A stretch of 64,000 nucleotides of DNA, from contig JAJVDF010000358.1 of assembly GCA_022410635.1 (NCBI GenBank), forward strand, positions 248,001 to 312,000. The letters run 5' to 3'. The position numbers and the translations under genes are program-made. Shown piece after piece: positions 11,131-23,289 of this stretch (positions are counted from its first letter, which is position 1; each line of letters opens with the position of its first letter). A model generated the notes under the pieces. The model was not told the DNA's origin and did no database searches. It worked only from the letters and a program-made list of their open reading frames with translations. Origin of the DNA: Tretioscincus oriximinensis (Eukaryota; Chordata; Lepidosauria; Squamata; Gymnophthalmidae).

Positions 11131-11360
11131 AACTAGGCAACATAAGGTTTAGTAGATTGGTCTGCTTCTTCAGATGCTATGATAGCTAGAACTTCTGGTC
11201 CTGACAAACATGGCTACTTCTTTGAATTTTGCATTCCAGAAATGCTAATGGACTTGGAATACTGCTTTAAGAGGAAAAATGGAATTGTGGACATGTAATA
11301 AATAATAATAAAGGTTATGTAGTCTACCACAGTTTGGGTGAAAATACAATTTCTGCTTAC

Positions 11361-11464
11361 ATTTAGGTTCCAGGTTCTGGCTGTTTCCAATCAAGCAGTC
11401 CTTAATATCACATCCTTTCTCTAGCACAGCATTATGGCACACCACACAATTCTGTAGACTGCAC
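11361..11464 (-). CDS. EIF2B3: EIF2B3 penultimate exon (beta-helix end)
   Basis: It completes the split Gly codon, then encodes CSLQNCVVCHNAVLEKGCDI followed by KDCLIGNSQNLEPK and one base of a split Ser codon. The motif N-N/H-A-V-(I/L)-E-K-G-x-D-I-K-D-C-L-I-G is diagnostic for eIF2B gamma. The acceptor is aattacag. The donor is gtaagc after ...CCTAAAT. It lies 19.5 kb from the previous exon, and CR1 and L2 debris fills the intron on both sides. Confidence 0.96.
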
Positions 11465-12369
11465 CTGTAATTTAAACATAAGTTGTGATTTAGATATAGC
11501 TGAAAGTCTAATTAAGTACAGCAGTGACTGTTTAATGCAATGGCTACCCAAAAATTATATTCAAAGATATTAAGAAAAACTTAAGATATAGAGGAAATTA
11601 ATAGTGGAAAACTGTACAGGTTGTTGGCCTCTGAGTCTGTCTCCGTTGTTACTAAGAAAAAGAAAAGGTAATGTGAAAAGCTACATGGACGATCAGCTGG
11701 ACATCCTGCAAGGCAGATTCCTATGAACAAGCCAAGGATATAAAACTTCCCTTTCTTTAAATCCCAGCCCTTTCCTTTCCCAGCCTGGGTGCTTAGTTGC
11801 CATTGACCAAGCTTTATTCCAGATGTCACAAAGGAAGCGTACAAAAGGACAAAGAGAAGACAGTTGCCACCTTTCACATTCAGAACGCGTTTGCATTTGT
11901 AGCTTTTACTGCCTCGCAATGCTCTCCCCCCCTTTTGTATGAGGGTAAATATTGCCAGTGATTTTGTATTCATGCACACACAAATACCCTGCTATGCTAA
12001 ACCAACAAAAGCAAAGGACATAAAGCCAGGAATGCTATCTGCTTCAAGGATTCCCAATTGGGGCCACCTTGCATGCTGTTTGCTAAAATAACAAGGACAC
12101 AGCCAAAACGGTGAAAGGCCGGGTTTTCTGCCCTTCCAAAACAGCCTCGACAGACATCATTTGCAGAGCCCAGTTCCTGTTTTCTTGCTCAAAATCATAT
12201 AACCGAACAGAGGTAAATTCCTAAGAATTCTTAAGCCAGCAGAAGAGACACATAAAAAGAGAAGAGAATAATGTAGCCTGATAATGTGTACCCTACCATT
12301 TGGGGCCACTTCCTCTAATTCATGCCATTAGAATCAGTTTACCTTTGATGAAATTAGAAAAGAAAAATA

Positions 12370-12660
12370 AATTGGAAGTAGAATTGGGTTTTTATATTTT
12401 GCCCTTCTCACCCGAAGGGATTGAGCGGCTTACGAGATACTTTTTGCCCAAAGGCGAAAAATCCATCTATCTAGAATTGCCCATCTATCTTCCCCATCAC
12501 ATTGTGATGATACCTGTTAATCTATTTTTTTTCAAACAGCTAAGTTGCCTGAAGCTGAGGCCAGTAGACGGAGCTCACACCTCCCCGTGGCAGACACGAG
12601 GCCGTCAACTCCGCTCTGTTGAAAGACCTCGCTCTTAACCTCTACACTACTGTGTCTCTT
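12370..12660 (-). mobile_element. tRNA-derived SINE, BovB-like tail (family S2)
   Basis: On the minus strand it begins with a tRNA-like gtgtagaggttaagagcgagg and a cggagttgacggcctcgtg B-box area. The shared body (gctgaggcttc / aacttagctg) follows, then the tail gtaagccgctcaatcccttc and gggtgagaagggcaaaatat. This is one of the more complete copies. Confidence 0.75.
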
Positions 12661-14039
12661 TTGTGTTGTTTCATAAAGAAGTACTATGCCAACCACTTCT
12701 GAGTACACTTACAAAGAGAAATTCAATACTGCAGGATTTTTATGTGTGGTTTCCAATTGGCTGAGTTGCTTCACATTTATCTATATTTTAGACATTATCC
12801 TTAGCCGATTTCTGACATCAAATCACAACATTTTGTAAAAAAAATCCACTTGGAACTGAAATTTAAGGAACATCTCCAAACAAGGTAAATTTAAGCTGTT
12901 GAATGTCTTCTTCTTAGTGGTTGTTCTACAGCTCAGGGTTCCCAGACCTCTGTGAGCAAAATGTAAAGATAGTGGTGAATTATATTGTGTAAAACCAAAC
13001 ACGTAGCATCTCCCAACAGAAGGGGGGAAAAAACCCAGAAATCATAAAACTGAGTGCAAATATCTTCCCAATAAATTAATCAATTTAATAATTTCATGTA
13101 AATGTAAGCCTAAATAAGGCAAAGTAATAAAAGTCCTAAAAAGTTATGTTGAGTCNTTATTGTACAGGATAAATTGAGAATGTAAATTGTGGATTGTTTT
13201 TTAAACCATTTTGGGATACCGTTGTTTTAGAGTATATTGCACTAAATTGGGGAAATGTGCTACAAAAGCCATTTCTCCCAATGTTTTAATACAACACAAT
13301 ATAGCATTTTTAAAGCTTACCTCATGTTCGTATGGTGCCAGCGCTGCAAAATCACGTGTCATTTATGCCATACTAGCTTAAAAAAATGCAAAAAAGAATG
13401 GACACACCCTATGACTGGGCTCAATTATATATGGTCACCATATAACTGTCTCATGTAAATAGAAACAGAGCTTCTGCAGTCAAACTTGAATTAACAATCC
13501 TTTTCCTGAAATAATTGATTCCCTCTTTAAGGCCATTTCTGCATTTTCCTGACAGTGGGCCTATTCATATTAGGATGGATATTACAATCTGGCCTCTATG
13601 GTAGTCCTGAAGTTTGTGTCAACTTTGGAGTTGACTTCTGAATGTCCAGGAATGAATATTTCTGGACTTGGAGACTCTGAAGATCAATTGAAATGAGTGA
13701 TCCTTGATAAATTGGACCACAGAAGCAAATCACCTTCATGTCACATTAGTCTAGTATACCCATATGCTGGTGGAACAGATCTACCAGTATTCTGGATTGA
13801 ATCAGGAGATCATCTGAGTATACTAATAGGGGGTGGGACCTCTCTTAAAGGGGCCTTTAAGGCTATCCACTCTATACCCGAAAATCTCAGAACAGATAAT
13901 AACAACAAAAACAAAATATAAAACATACAGTACATATTTGAAAGGATCAATAATGCCTCAAAGAGGGGAGCAGAAGCTGTTTGTTCAACAAATTCCAGGG
14001 TAAAGATGTTTATCTGCAAAGATGTTTTGAGTGTACACA

Positions 14040-14460
14040 GTAATAATTCTTGATACAGCCCAGGGTGGGGGGAAGACTATTCCATAGCCTGGGGGGATCA
14101 CCACTGCGGTGAGAGTTGAGAGTCGTGGTACAATCTGGAGGGCCACCTCTGTAAGTATCAAGATGCAGACAAGTGGATAGGGGTGAAGTTTTCCTTTAAA
14201 TATTTGAATCCCAGGGCATTTAGGGTCTTATAGGATAAGGGTCTACACCTTGAATTGGGTTTGATAACTAACTGTAGCCAATACAGTTCTTTAAGGTTAG
14301 TATAATGTGCATCCAGACACTTGTTCTGGTCAGCAGTTTAGCTGTGGCGTTTTGCACCAGATGCAGCTTCTGAACTACCTTCAAGGGCAGCCTCAGATCC
14401 TTTTGAACCCTGTAGTATGGAAAGAGAACAAGCTCTCTCTGCTCTAAGCCGAACTGACTT
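14040..14460 (-). mobile_element. L2 LINE reverse transcriptase fragment
   Basis: On the minus strand the frame LPLKVVQKLHLVQNATAKLL matches the L2 block (RLQ.VQNAAARLL). Further on, ttgtagccaatacagttctt and the APRLWNSLP region (around 14070-14095) follow in other frames. The tail is missing. Confidence 0.8.
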
Positions 14461-15209
14461 TCCTCATATAGAGAAAGGCTGCAGCTATGCATGATGGAGT
14501 CATCTAACTGAAGTTTTCTTATTGAGATGTTAATAGTGAAGGAAGGCTGGATAGGCAGTTCTCTCTTTTGCTCCCTACTTCTGCTAAGCTGAAACAGCTG
14601 CTTTCTTTCCAGCAGCTCCATTTATTTTGCATTCAGTAATGACAGCAAAAAGGCACAGTGAAAGCATGCGTATACATATACAAACACACATACACAGAGC
14701 ATAGTGCAGTAGCTAGCATTTCATCCTAGAAACTAGGCATTCATAGATTTGAATCTCCTCTTGGCCATGAACACCTATTCAGTAACCTTAAGAAGCCCTG
14801 CTTTTTAGACTCATATACCTTACAAGATCATAAAGTGGAGGACGATACTGTATACCGCCTGGGGATTTTGAGCTGGGAAGCTGGATCCAAATGCTATAAA
14901 AATTATACATGATCAGTTTTATAATGTGCAAGTTACAAGTGCTGATGGGTACCTTTCCCCTCTCTCTAACGATTATATGGAGATTTTGAAAAGTCTATTG
15001 AGGCCACAGCACAGTCTAGGACGTGGGATTGCAAAACTGCAAGTTATAGTGCTTATCTTGAAAGGATTTTTGGATATATGCTCCAAGAGCTTCAGTATAT
15101 GTCATGGGATTAATTGGAGCATTTTTCTCACAGACCTATTAGAACCTCCCAAACAGATTTTCAAATGTCATTTTAGGAAGTTTCATCTGATTTCCCTCCC
15201 AGGGGTGAC

Positions 15210-15335
15210 AGAAGCAGCAGAAGCAAAAGAAGCAAAAGAAGAAGCAGAAGAAGCAGAAGAAGCAGCAGAATAAGAAGGAGGAGGAGGAGAAGGAGGAAGA
15301 GAAAAGAAGAAGAGAAAGAGTAGAAGAAGAGATTC
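15210..15335 (+). repeat. Purine-rich GAA/GCA/GGA microsatellite
   Basis: A run of about 125 bases of AGAAGCAGAAGAAG and GGAGGAGGAGAAGG units, nearly free of pyrimidines on the plus strand. It precedes an S2 SINE. Confidence 0.9.
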
Positions 15336-15515
15336 AAAGCACTTTACAAGCTATGTTTCACCCAAAGGCTTACAACTGTCTTCCACATTGTGATGATACC
15401 TATTAGTCTACTTGCTTTGGAACTGCTAGGTTGGCCGAAGTTAGGGCCAGGAGAGTGTGCTCACTCCAGTTCTAAAGCAGGATCCACCATTTCTATGGTG
15501 TCGCGAGTGTCCTGT
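15335..15515 (-). mobile_element. tRNA-derived SINE fragment (family S2)
   Basis: The minus strand shows gtgagcacactctcctggcc, aactttggccaacctagc, the taggtatcatcacaatgtgg segment shared with the copy at 12370-12660, and a tail gtaagcctttgggtgaaac. It directly follows a GAA/GCA-rich simple repeat (15210-15335). Confidence 0.65.
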
Positions 15516-15742
15516 AAGCAGGCAGGGCCTACATGATCTTATTCTGTCTTGATACTGCTTCCGAGATGGAGCAACAGGCATTATTCCTGAAATGCCATTT
15601 GCAGGGCATTGAAAACAATTGAAGATTTTGCCTTCTTCTGTTCCAGACTGCCCAGGTGCAATTGGTGGGCCTCTGTGTGAGACAGAAGGCTGGACTNGAT
15701 CAGCTATGGCCTGATTCAGCAGGGCTCCTCTTATGCTCTTGT
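15510..15742 (+). mobile_element. CR1 LINE 3' end
   Basis: It contains cttgatactgcttccgagat, gcccaggtgcaattggtggg, gacagaaggctggactngat and cagcagggctcctcttatg. It abuts an S2 SINE on its left and is followed within 100 bases by a Penelope terminal repeat. Confidence 0.85.
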
Positions 15743-15839
15743 TGCTCTCTTGTGCTGGATGTTTGTGGAATTCACATGTACTTGTAGCACTTGAATGGCA
15801 GATGAGAACTTCTTTCCCCCTCTATCACCATTCTTGCCA

Positions 15840-15945
15840 GCATTAGTCCCTCAGCATCTGAAGAAGTAGACGTGCCTACGAAAGCTTCTGCCANCCACTT
15901 TTCTCAAGTTAGTCTCAAAGTGCTGCTAGCTCCTTTGCTGGACTT
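15840..15945 (+). mobile_element. Solo Penelope-type terminal repeat
   Basis: It opens gcattagtccctcagcatct, contains CTGAAGA (15858-15864), an imperfect GTAGA/CCTAC hairpin and GAAA (15880-15883). It then has ccacttttctcaagttagtc and agctcctttgctggactt. It matches the 3' flank of the Penelope-like element closely. Confidence 0.8.
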
Positions 15946-17569
15946 GCCAGCATTGTAGTGCTATTGTGACCTACCTCTTTCTTAAGTGGTATCAATAAGA
16001 AATGGCCCAAGGAGACAAACCCTCCTCCCCCGAGGTTACAGCAATCCATGGTTGGCAAAGGCCTATCCAAAGTCCAAGCATTATGTGCAGGATTTCAAAA
16101 ACACTAATAATTTCTATCTCACAATGGTCCTGCCACATAATTGAAAAGTTTGGCTGGCTTTTACCATAGCAGTGGAAAACAAATTGAAGAAGTTAAACAC
16201 ATTTTGTGGGTGTTCTTTTCTACTCACTAACAGATGCAAAACAGCTATGTGGAAATTACTCGCAAATGCTTTCTTGTGCACATTTTAAAAATCAAACCGT
16301 AAGGACTGCCAACAGAAGAACTTAATGTTTATTTAATTTCAAACTCCCTTCTGTCTCCTCCCTGCAATCCCTGCAAAGAGCTGCAAATAGGTCTATTTTA
16401 TAACATGGTAGGCATCTAAATTCGGGACTTATTTGCTAGTCTGGGAACTGTGCTATCCTGCAAAAATTGAATATTAAATTCAATTACTGTTGTCTTATAC
16501 CAGCTTTGATAGCAGGTACCTACAGAATGGTTCTAATGCATAACATAGAAATAGTAAGAAACTATAGGGAGAATATTTTTTCACATTATGAAAGTAAGTA
16601 TCTCCTTTCTACACAAGAGATTTAAAATTTATGAATATTACCAGTAAACAGATTTAAGATCATACTAAGTACCTAGTATAGAATGATGAAACTTTGTCGA
16701 ATCCTAGACAAAAGTGACCATAAAACATAAATTATATTACTGTTTCATTTTTAATCTTGTGATATTCATTGGTAAATAAGGATAATCTTCAAGTTGTGAG
16801 GAAATGCTCTGGTAATTTACATACAAATGACACAATATTTAAAATTTAATCAAGAAAATATTTTGTGCAGAGAGATGTCATTTATTTTATTAGGAATAAT
16901 AAATTATACCCCATTCTTTTCCATAATATATTGGGGATCTATTACTGAATGACTTTTAGCAATGTGAAGGAACTGATAAATATTTAGTTTTCTTTTCTGA
17001 TTTTTTAATAGTTAAAATTATTTTGAAAAATTATACAAAATTGTCAGTATGAACAAAAAAATTAACATCTGTGCTACTGCAATGTTTAAATTCAAGATAT
17101 AAGATACTTTTTAAAAGATGTGTTATTATATCTTAGTGAAATCATCAAAGAAATTATGAATGTTTTGTAGATGAAAAGTTATATATAGCCTGAGATTGTT
17201 CTGTTGTATTATTAAGAAGAATGACTACCTGATAAATAATATATAATTAATAAATGTTTTCTATACTAGATAATATATATGTTTGTCTTTATTTTACCCC
17301 TGCCAAGGGCAAATTATAGCAATTAAAACACAGCAAACTACAGAAGTTCTACTTTATTTGCCTTTCAAGTTTAATCAAATCTAATAAGTTTCAAAAAGCT
17401 TTTGATATACTATCAAGATTTTAAGCATTAGTTAATGCTTAAATGAAAAACTATTGGTGCCATTCCTGAAAAGACCTTTGGCAGGATCTAAGACTAATTA
17501 GAGATTTTAATTTAGCTGGTAAAATACAGATGAAGGGTACTGATTGATGTGTCATGTTTCCTTCCTTCA

Positions 17570-17830
17570 AACCAGTTCTGTTCCACCATCATAGCTGAGT
17601 TTGAAACATCATATATGCTATACAATCCATATGCAATATTTTCCCAACATTCTGTATTTGAATCACAGACTGCATTTTCACAGGTGTGAAAAAAGCCATT
17701 TTGAGAACTATAAATTAAACTCTCTCCACCATTTTCTTCCATTACCAGCTCCATTTTATCGTCTGCTACTGGAATTAACGGTATTAATTGGTTGTGTCCT
17801 CTTCTCATGTTATCTCCCATTTCTTCCCAT
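17570..17830 (-). repeat. Unnamed dispersed repeat with a residual open frame, copy 1
   Basis: A 102-codon minus-strand frame (17820-17512) contains DDKMELVMEENGGESLIYSS and VCDSNTECWENIAYGLYSIY. I do not recognise it. Its nucleotide sequence is clearly related to 35695-35825 on the same strand, which shows it is a repeated sequence and probably a transposon-derived coding relic. It abuts the L2 copy at 17851. Confidence 0.45.
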
Positions 17831-17850
17831 TTCTTCTGTCTACTGACAAT

Positions 17851-18400
17851 ATTTATTTATTTATTTGCTTACATTTATATTCTGCCTTATACACAAAGAT
17901 CTAAGGACAGATTACAGTAGAAAACAATAAAAAACTATTAAAATAGGAAAGTTAAAAATGATGACAGTGCTTCCAAGGAGAAGGTATAATTGGCTCAGCC
18001 CAAAGCCAGCGTAAATAGGTATCTATATGTACAGCATAGGAGGCTGATGCACCCCAGAAGGGAGATCATTCCATAACCTGGAGGCTAGCAGAGAATGGTG
18101 GTATTGTCAAGAGGACCTCAATGGAAGATCATAAGGTGTTGACAAATATGTATATGAGACAAGGTATTCAGGGCTTTTGTAAGTCAATAATACTTTGAAT
18201 TGGACTCGGTAATGAATGGGCAGTTAGTGCAATTCTTTTAGGACTAGTGTAATATGCATCTAGTCAGCTGTACTAGTTAGCAGCCTAGTTGCATCTTCTG
18301 AACTATCTAACTAACAAAGAGTAGCCCCATGTAAAGCCCAAAGCACATTACAATAGTCCAGTACTGAAATAGTGAAGCATTGCAAGATTGCGACTTATGA
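17851..18400 (-). mobile_element. L2 LINE, C-terminal reverse transcriptase and 3' UTR
   Basis: Read on the minus strand, broken frames show DYCNVLWALHGA, PIHYRVQFKVLLTYKS and SRLWNDLPSGVHQ in the L2 order. A 3' UTR (atctgtccttagatctttgt, aaggcagaatataaatg) and an (AAAT)n tail at 17851-17870 follow. At about 550 bases it is the longest L2 copy in the window. Confidence 0.85.
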
Positions 18401-19202
18401 GGTAAACACGAAACGCACTCAACAACAGCAGTATCAAAGCCAGGAGTTCCTCCTCATTCTGTTTGATGTGTCTAGTTGCATTTGGACTGAAAAGAAGTAT
18501 AAATGTGCAAAGTTAGGCTGATCTTCAAAAATTCAACTGGACGGTTTGTATTTGTGGATATTTGCATTGCATTATTGAACAATTCAGATATTCAGAAATT
18601 CAAATTGAGCCAAAACTGCCTCTCATTTGTGAATATGAATAATTCAATAAAGTTATTTGTTTGATATATTTTTATTCTGGATGTAACTTTTTTGTTTTTG
18701 AACAAGATTTTTCTTTTGTTCACTGTCAAACTAAACAAAATTTTCATTCATGCACATTCCTATTCTTGACTGTAAGCTTATGAAGATTGAAGCTGTAATA
18801 GCATTTTAAAATTGATCAGTATTTTAAAACTTTTGTATCTTATAGTTTTTTTAAAGCAAGTATTTCTGGGGGGGGAGGCACAATTATAGGTTATATACTT
18901 AGTGAATAAAAAATAAGTAACCTCTAGCTAAATATTATCTGCTAATAATTAATACAGACATCACCACCGAAACTAAGGATTGTGGGAGCTTCAGTACCAA
19001 GTAGAGTTTTCTAAAACTCTTTCTAGAAGTGCAAAAGGGATAAGAGGCTATAAGGAGGACTGGGAACGGCCTCTTCCTATTTATTATAGATATTTCTGCA
19101 GAATCATAAACCATTATTAAAATGGAAATTGTACTGCATACCAACTAGATTTTACCCAAAGTGCAACTAAGACACTATTTGCCTTTCAGTCTAACCTACT
19201 TC

Positions 19203-19410
19203 ACAGAATCATAAAGTTGGGAGGGACCTCCAGGGTCATCAGGTCTAATTGCCTGCTCCATGCAGGATCCACTAAACCATCCCAGACACGCGGCTGTCCA
19301 ACCTCTATTTGAAGATTTCCAATGAAGGAGAACTCACCATCTCCCACAGAAAACAATTCTACTGGTTTATCACCCTTACTGACATAAAGTTTTTTTTCTG
19401 ATATCTATAT
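19203..19410 (-). mobile_element. CR1 LINE 3' end, bird-like subfamily
   Basis: The plus strand reads acagaatcataaagttggga, gggacctccagggtcatcag and acctctatttgaagatttcc. These are the reverse complement of the amniote CR1 terminus that ends in an ATTCTGTG-type tail. It differs from the other CR1 copies here, so at least two CR1 lineages are present. Confidence 0.85.
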
Positions 19411-21544
19411 GTACTTCACAGAATTGTTATGAAACTAAGAGAATAATATTCACTGTCTTGAACCATTTGAAAGAAAGGTAGCTTGCACTTATGAAAAACA
19501 AATATATTGCAATTATGAAGAATTATAGTATTAGGGAATTATAAGAAAAAGACAATAGAGGACTAATGGGCCTGATATGCTGTGGTCGACGGGGACACGA
19601 AGGATCCAACATAAATTAGTGACTGAAAAACAAATTATGAAAAAACACAGCATAATCAGTAATAATGGCTTTTAAGACATGGCATGCTGTTGAAATGTCT
19701 CAATCCATTTAGATTGTGAAATTCTGAAAAGTAAGCCAATGACAAAAACCGTTGTGAAAACATGGCACCCATTCACTGAATTTTGGAAGGCCAAGTATAA
19801 ATATTGATATAAATATTTACACAACCCCCCCACCCCACCCGTTGAATAATACCATTTGGGTCATTTTGTTTTTTTCAGTGTTTGGATTATTCATAAAAAA
19901 AAAAAAAAACCATCACTTTTATGACAACCATATCAAGGATGATGATTAAAGGCTATAATTGCAGTCTATGTTTACTGAAAAACAACTAGCATTAGTGTTG
20001 GGATTTTTCAGAAAAATGGACTGAATGTTGTTTTGTGAAATCAATCTGTGTGTAACTATCAGTTGGCTAAAATACGTTAATCTGTCGTCCAGGTGTGATA
20101 AAGAGAATGAGGGTTCGAGAGTCTGAAAAATGGGGCATGGAATGGAGACAAGGGAGTGATGACCACTAAGGCATAAGGGGGTGGAGTAGATTACAAGGAT
20201 TTAAGTCTTTAAAGCGGAGACCACCTAACAAGATGACTCCAAAATGCTTCTAATTTTGGTTGAAGCTGCAATCGGCCCCTCCCCTCCCCCCATGTCTCCA
20301 TTGTAAACAACTAATCCCAGCAGAAAACAACAGAGAGTAAATGTATACTAATTCTGCAGCATTCCAGGCTTTGCTTTATCTTTTATTTATTTTTCTAAGA
20401 GGTCAGAGATTGTTTGAAGGGGGGGAGCTACAGACGCAGGCCATCTCTTGTGTGGGCTTGAAGGAAGCTGCTTTAAAGCCAGTGTCCGAGAACATACAAT
20501 CTGGAGTTTTTTATAGCAGAGCAATCCCAGGCCTCCTTCTCTTCCCCCCTCCTTTTGTGGTAAAGCTACACACAGCTTTAAACCAAAGGACAGGGTGGTC
20601 GATTGCTTCGGAAAGAAATGTAAAGAATTGGGAAATAATTCCTTTTCCTGTTGAAACTATAAATAAGGAAGGCTGATTTACACAGTGCCAGACCTGCTGA
20701 CTTTCAAAGCTTGCTATCTGTCTATAAATCAAGCATGTTGAGGGAAGTTAACCCTATACTTAAGGAGGAGGAGGAGAAGGGGGGAATGAAGTCTCCACCA
20801 CCTACATTAGTGAGAGTGCCAAAGAGCTGTGGTCTTCTATTCTCTTTCTTCTCAGAAAAACACAAGTGAGTGAAATCAAACATTCTGTGGAAGAGTGGGG
20901 AAATGGGAATCTGCAGCATTCAGCACACGAGGAACAGTTTGCAGAAACCCCAAACACGGCCTATAATTACGGGCTAACCGCCAATTATTTAGGGTTTGGT
21001 GATTAAAGTAATGAACAGTGAGGGANGAGAAGGAGCTTACATGATGGAGGTCAAGACCTCAAGCAGAGCTATTGGCTCTAGCCTTGCCCACCTCAAAAGG
21101 TATGGATGGCAAACACTTTGCTTTGCAGCCGGTCTGCATAAATGGAGAAGCACAACAGTGTTCTCTTTTATGTGGTGCTTTAAAACGCCAGCTCACTGAC
21201 GAATAACACGCTAGTTTTGCTCTCACTTGATTCTCAGTCATATCTCAGCAAGCCATAGCTGGATCTTTGCAAAAAGAAGCTTCAATTGTTATGACTGGGC
21301 ATGAGACAAAGCATTAGTAAGAGGCTGAGAACAAGGACGAGGGAATCAATTATTTTCCATCTTTTTGTGCAGAATTATCGACAATTTATATACTTCTAAA
21401 AAATCTGAAACTTGGAACAGTGTAGAAATCTAGGAGGTATATTGGACACTTGACTACTTTTTAAAATAGATCTCAGAATTGGTATAAAGAATTCACAGAC
21501 TTCAAAATCCATGCTGCAACTACACTGTTAGGATATACAAAAGG

Positions 21545-21825
21545 TGCGCGGTGGTACAGAGGTTAACAAATGCTCTTTCAACAGAAAGACCCGGTATTGA
21601 AGCCCTGTGTCGGCTGTGGAGAGGGGTGAGTGTCTTTTACTGACCTCAGCTTCAGCCAACTCAGCTGTTTGAAACTGCAGTTAGATAAATGAGCACCTCC
21701 ATAACGTGGGGATGGGGGAAATAGAATATAACCCTTTGGGCGGCAAAAAAATAACTTGTAAGCAGCTTTGAGTCGCTTCAGGTGAGAAAAGCGGGGTATA
21801 AAAAGGTCCAGTTCTAAATATTTTA
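21545..21825 (+). mobile_element. tRNA-derived SINE, near full length (family S2)
   Basis: The 5' part gcgcggtggtacagaggtta carries an A-box-like motif, and ccggtattgaagccctg lies at the B-box position. The shared body (ttttactgacctcagcttca, gccaactcagctgtttgaaa, agataaatgagcacctc) follows. The tail is gtaagcagctttgagtcgct and ggtgagaaaagcggggtata. This is the best copy for defining the family. Confidence 0.8.
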
Positions 21826-22242
21826 TAAGTACCTTTTGTACATATCTGAAATTGGAAGGCTTTGTGCAGTCTTGTGGAATGCTACTATAAATTTTTTTTT
21901 TAAAAAAGCCAGGGCAATAACACAGCACTTGCCACTCTCAGTCCCAAAGTGTTCTGCTTCAGGAATTAATATTTTGACATTGTGTATAGGGTTATTGTTA
22001 CAGAAACTGCATGAGCTCCAATGACTGCCACTACAGTCTGCCACTGTAAATGTGAATATCAGGAACTGCCTCTGCACCACAGCACATATCATAGGTATAA
22101 ATAACCTATAATTTTTTATTATTTTTTATGTTGATTTCCCAGTCTATCCAAAATAATGTCAGGACTGATAATGAAGTCTCTTCTTTTAATTCCTTCTTTT
22201 AAATATACGTGCTGTGGTTAATGTGACTTTCCTCACACAATA

Positions 22243-22544
22243 CAGTGGTACCTCGGTTCTCGAACGCCTTGAATGTCGACCAAATCGGTGTTCGACCAGG
22301 CGATTCCAGAAACTTTTGTCCTGGAATCCGAACACATATTTGGAACTCGAACTTCCTTCGGCGTTCTTTCTGCCCGGCGCGCCTTGCTTGTGTCATCAGT
22401 ATGCGCTTTTTCGGCCAGGCGCGCCTTGCTTGCGTCATCAGTGTGCGTTTTTTCGGCCTGGCGCGCCTTGCTTTGGTTCTCGAACGATTTGGTTCTCGAC
22501 CGTCCTCCCGGAACGAATTCTGTTCGAGAACCGAGGTACCACTG
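22243..22544. mobile_element. Tigger/pogo-like MITE with TA target duplication
   Basis: It has perfect terminal inverted repeats cagtggtacctcggttctcg on both sides, flanked by TA (22241-22242, 22545-22546). The TIR type (cagtggt.cctcgg) is that of Tigger/pogo-like mariner relatives. The interior is CpG-rich and contains about 2.5 tandem units of 40 bases. It is open in several frames on both strands only because it is GC-rich, and I see no protein signature. Confidence 0.85.
22368..22475. repeat. CpG-rich tandem repeat inside the MITE
   Basis: Units of about 40 bases contain the palindrome GGCGCGCC followed by ttgcttgYgtcatcagt and gcgYtttttcggcc. There are two full copies and a part of a third. 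CpG density is far above the surrounding intron. Confidence 0.85.
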
Positions 22545-23147
22545 TACAATATTACACCTGGCAAGATCGTGCAATATAAATCATTACACAATATTGTGGT
22601 TTTTCAGGGTAGAAATACCACAGTACAGAAAGAATGACTATACTTGAACCTCAGTACTATAATCTTTGGACAGATGATACAATGATTTTACTCTGAAGAC
22701 ATGTTGCTCTGGCATGTTCTTGATTCTAGGATTCAGAATAAGCTTTTGAGAAAGTTAGATACCGTTAGTGTTCTATTGATGCTCCATTTCTCACGACTAC
22801 AGAATCAGCCAGTTTCCTGTTCAGCAAGCAATGTAGCCGCTGAAATTTTGTAGCTGAAACAGATGAAAACATCACAGATCTGAGGCTCTGTGCTGTGGCA
22901 GGAAAATTATTACCATCAAGCTCTAGTCCAAGATGTCCTGGCGTGATACAAATTCAGCCTCCTCGGTCACATTTGAATATTCTGGCACCTAAATGCAAAC
23001 GTTAGGCAATTTGCATAGGGAGTCATCTGCATTTACTTTGGCCAGAATATAACTAGTGAAAAGGAATTTAAAGTAGAGATGTGTAAATGTACATGGCTTG
23101 ATCAAAACTGCTTGGATAAGCTTCAGCTGAGGGATTATTAGAGAGCC

Positions 23148-23262
23148 AATTTGGTGTAGTGGTTAGAGTGTTGGACTCATACCTGGTAGTCTCCCGGTTN
23201 GATTCCCCACTCCTCCATGAAAGCCAGCTGGGTGACCTTGGGCCAGTCACAGTTCTTTGAAC
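23148..23262 (+). mobile_element. Sauria-type SINE, 5' head only
   Basis: It contains an A-box-like gtagtggttagagtg, a B-box-like GGTTnGATTCC (n at 23200) and the conserved CCAGCTGGGTGACC and GGCCAGTCACAGTTC block. It stops abruptly after actctctcag, shortly before a foldback MITE. The tRNA-derived RNA polymerase III promoter elements are still visible. Confidence 0.85.
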
Positions 23263-23289
23263 TCTCTCAGTGGGGAATATATCACTCAT

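Larger units (their letters stand above)
2832..11360 (-). other. EIF2B3 last intron
   Basis: This 8.5 kb intron contains CR1 fragments (3177-3266, 5845-6325, 7815-7886, 7978-8345, 10967-11130) and L2 fragments (4590-4942 and 7897-7975). It also has a tRNA-derived SINE (4190-4475), a Penelope terminal repeat (8571-8661) and a MITE with long inverted ends (9486-9895). A GC-rich block at 3600-3970 and the stretch 4943-5160 are unassigned. The remainder is plain AT-rich sequence with no feature I can support. Confidence 0.7.

Noticed and set aside
22199..22647. Five overlapping open frames of 110-130 codons on both strands
   Set aside because: They coincide with the CpG-rich Tigger-like MITE and its tandem repeat. 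Simultaneous openness in many frames is a composition effect and none shows a family motif.
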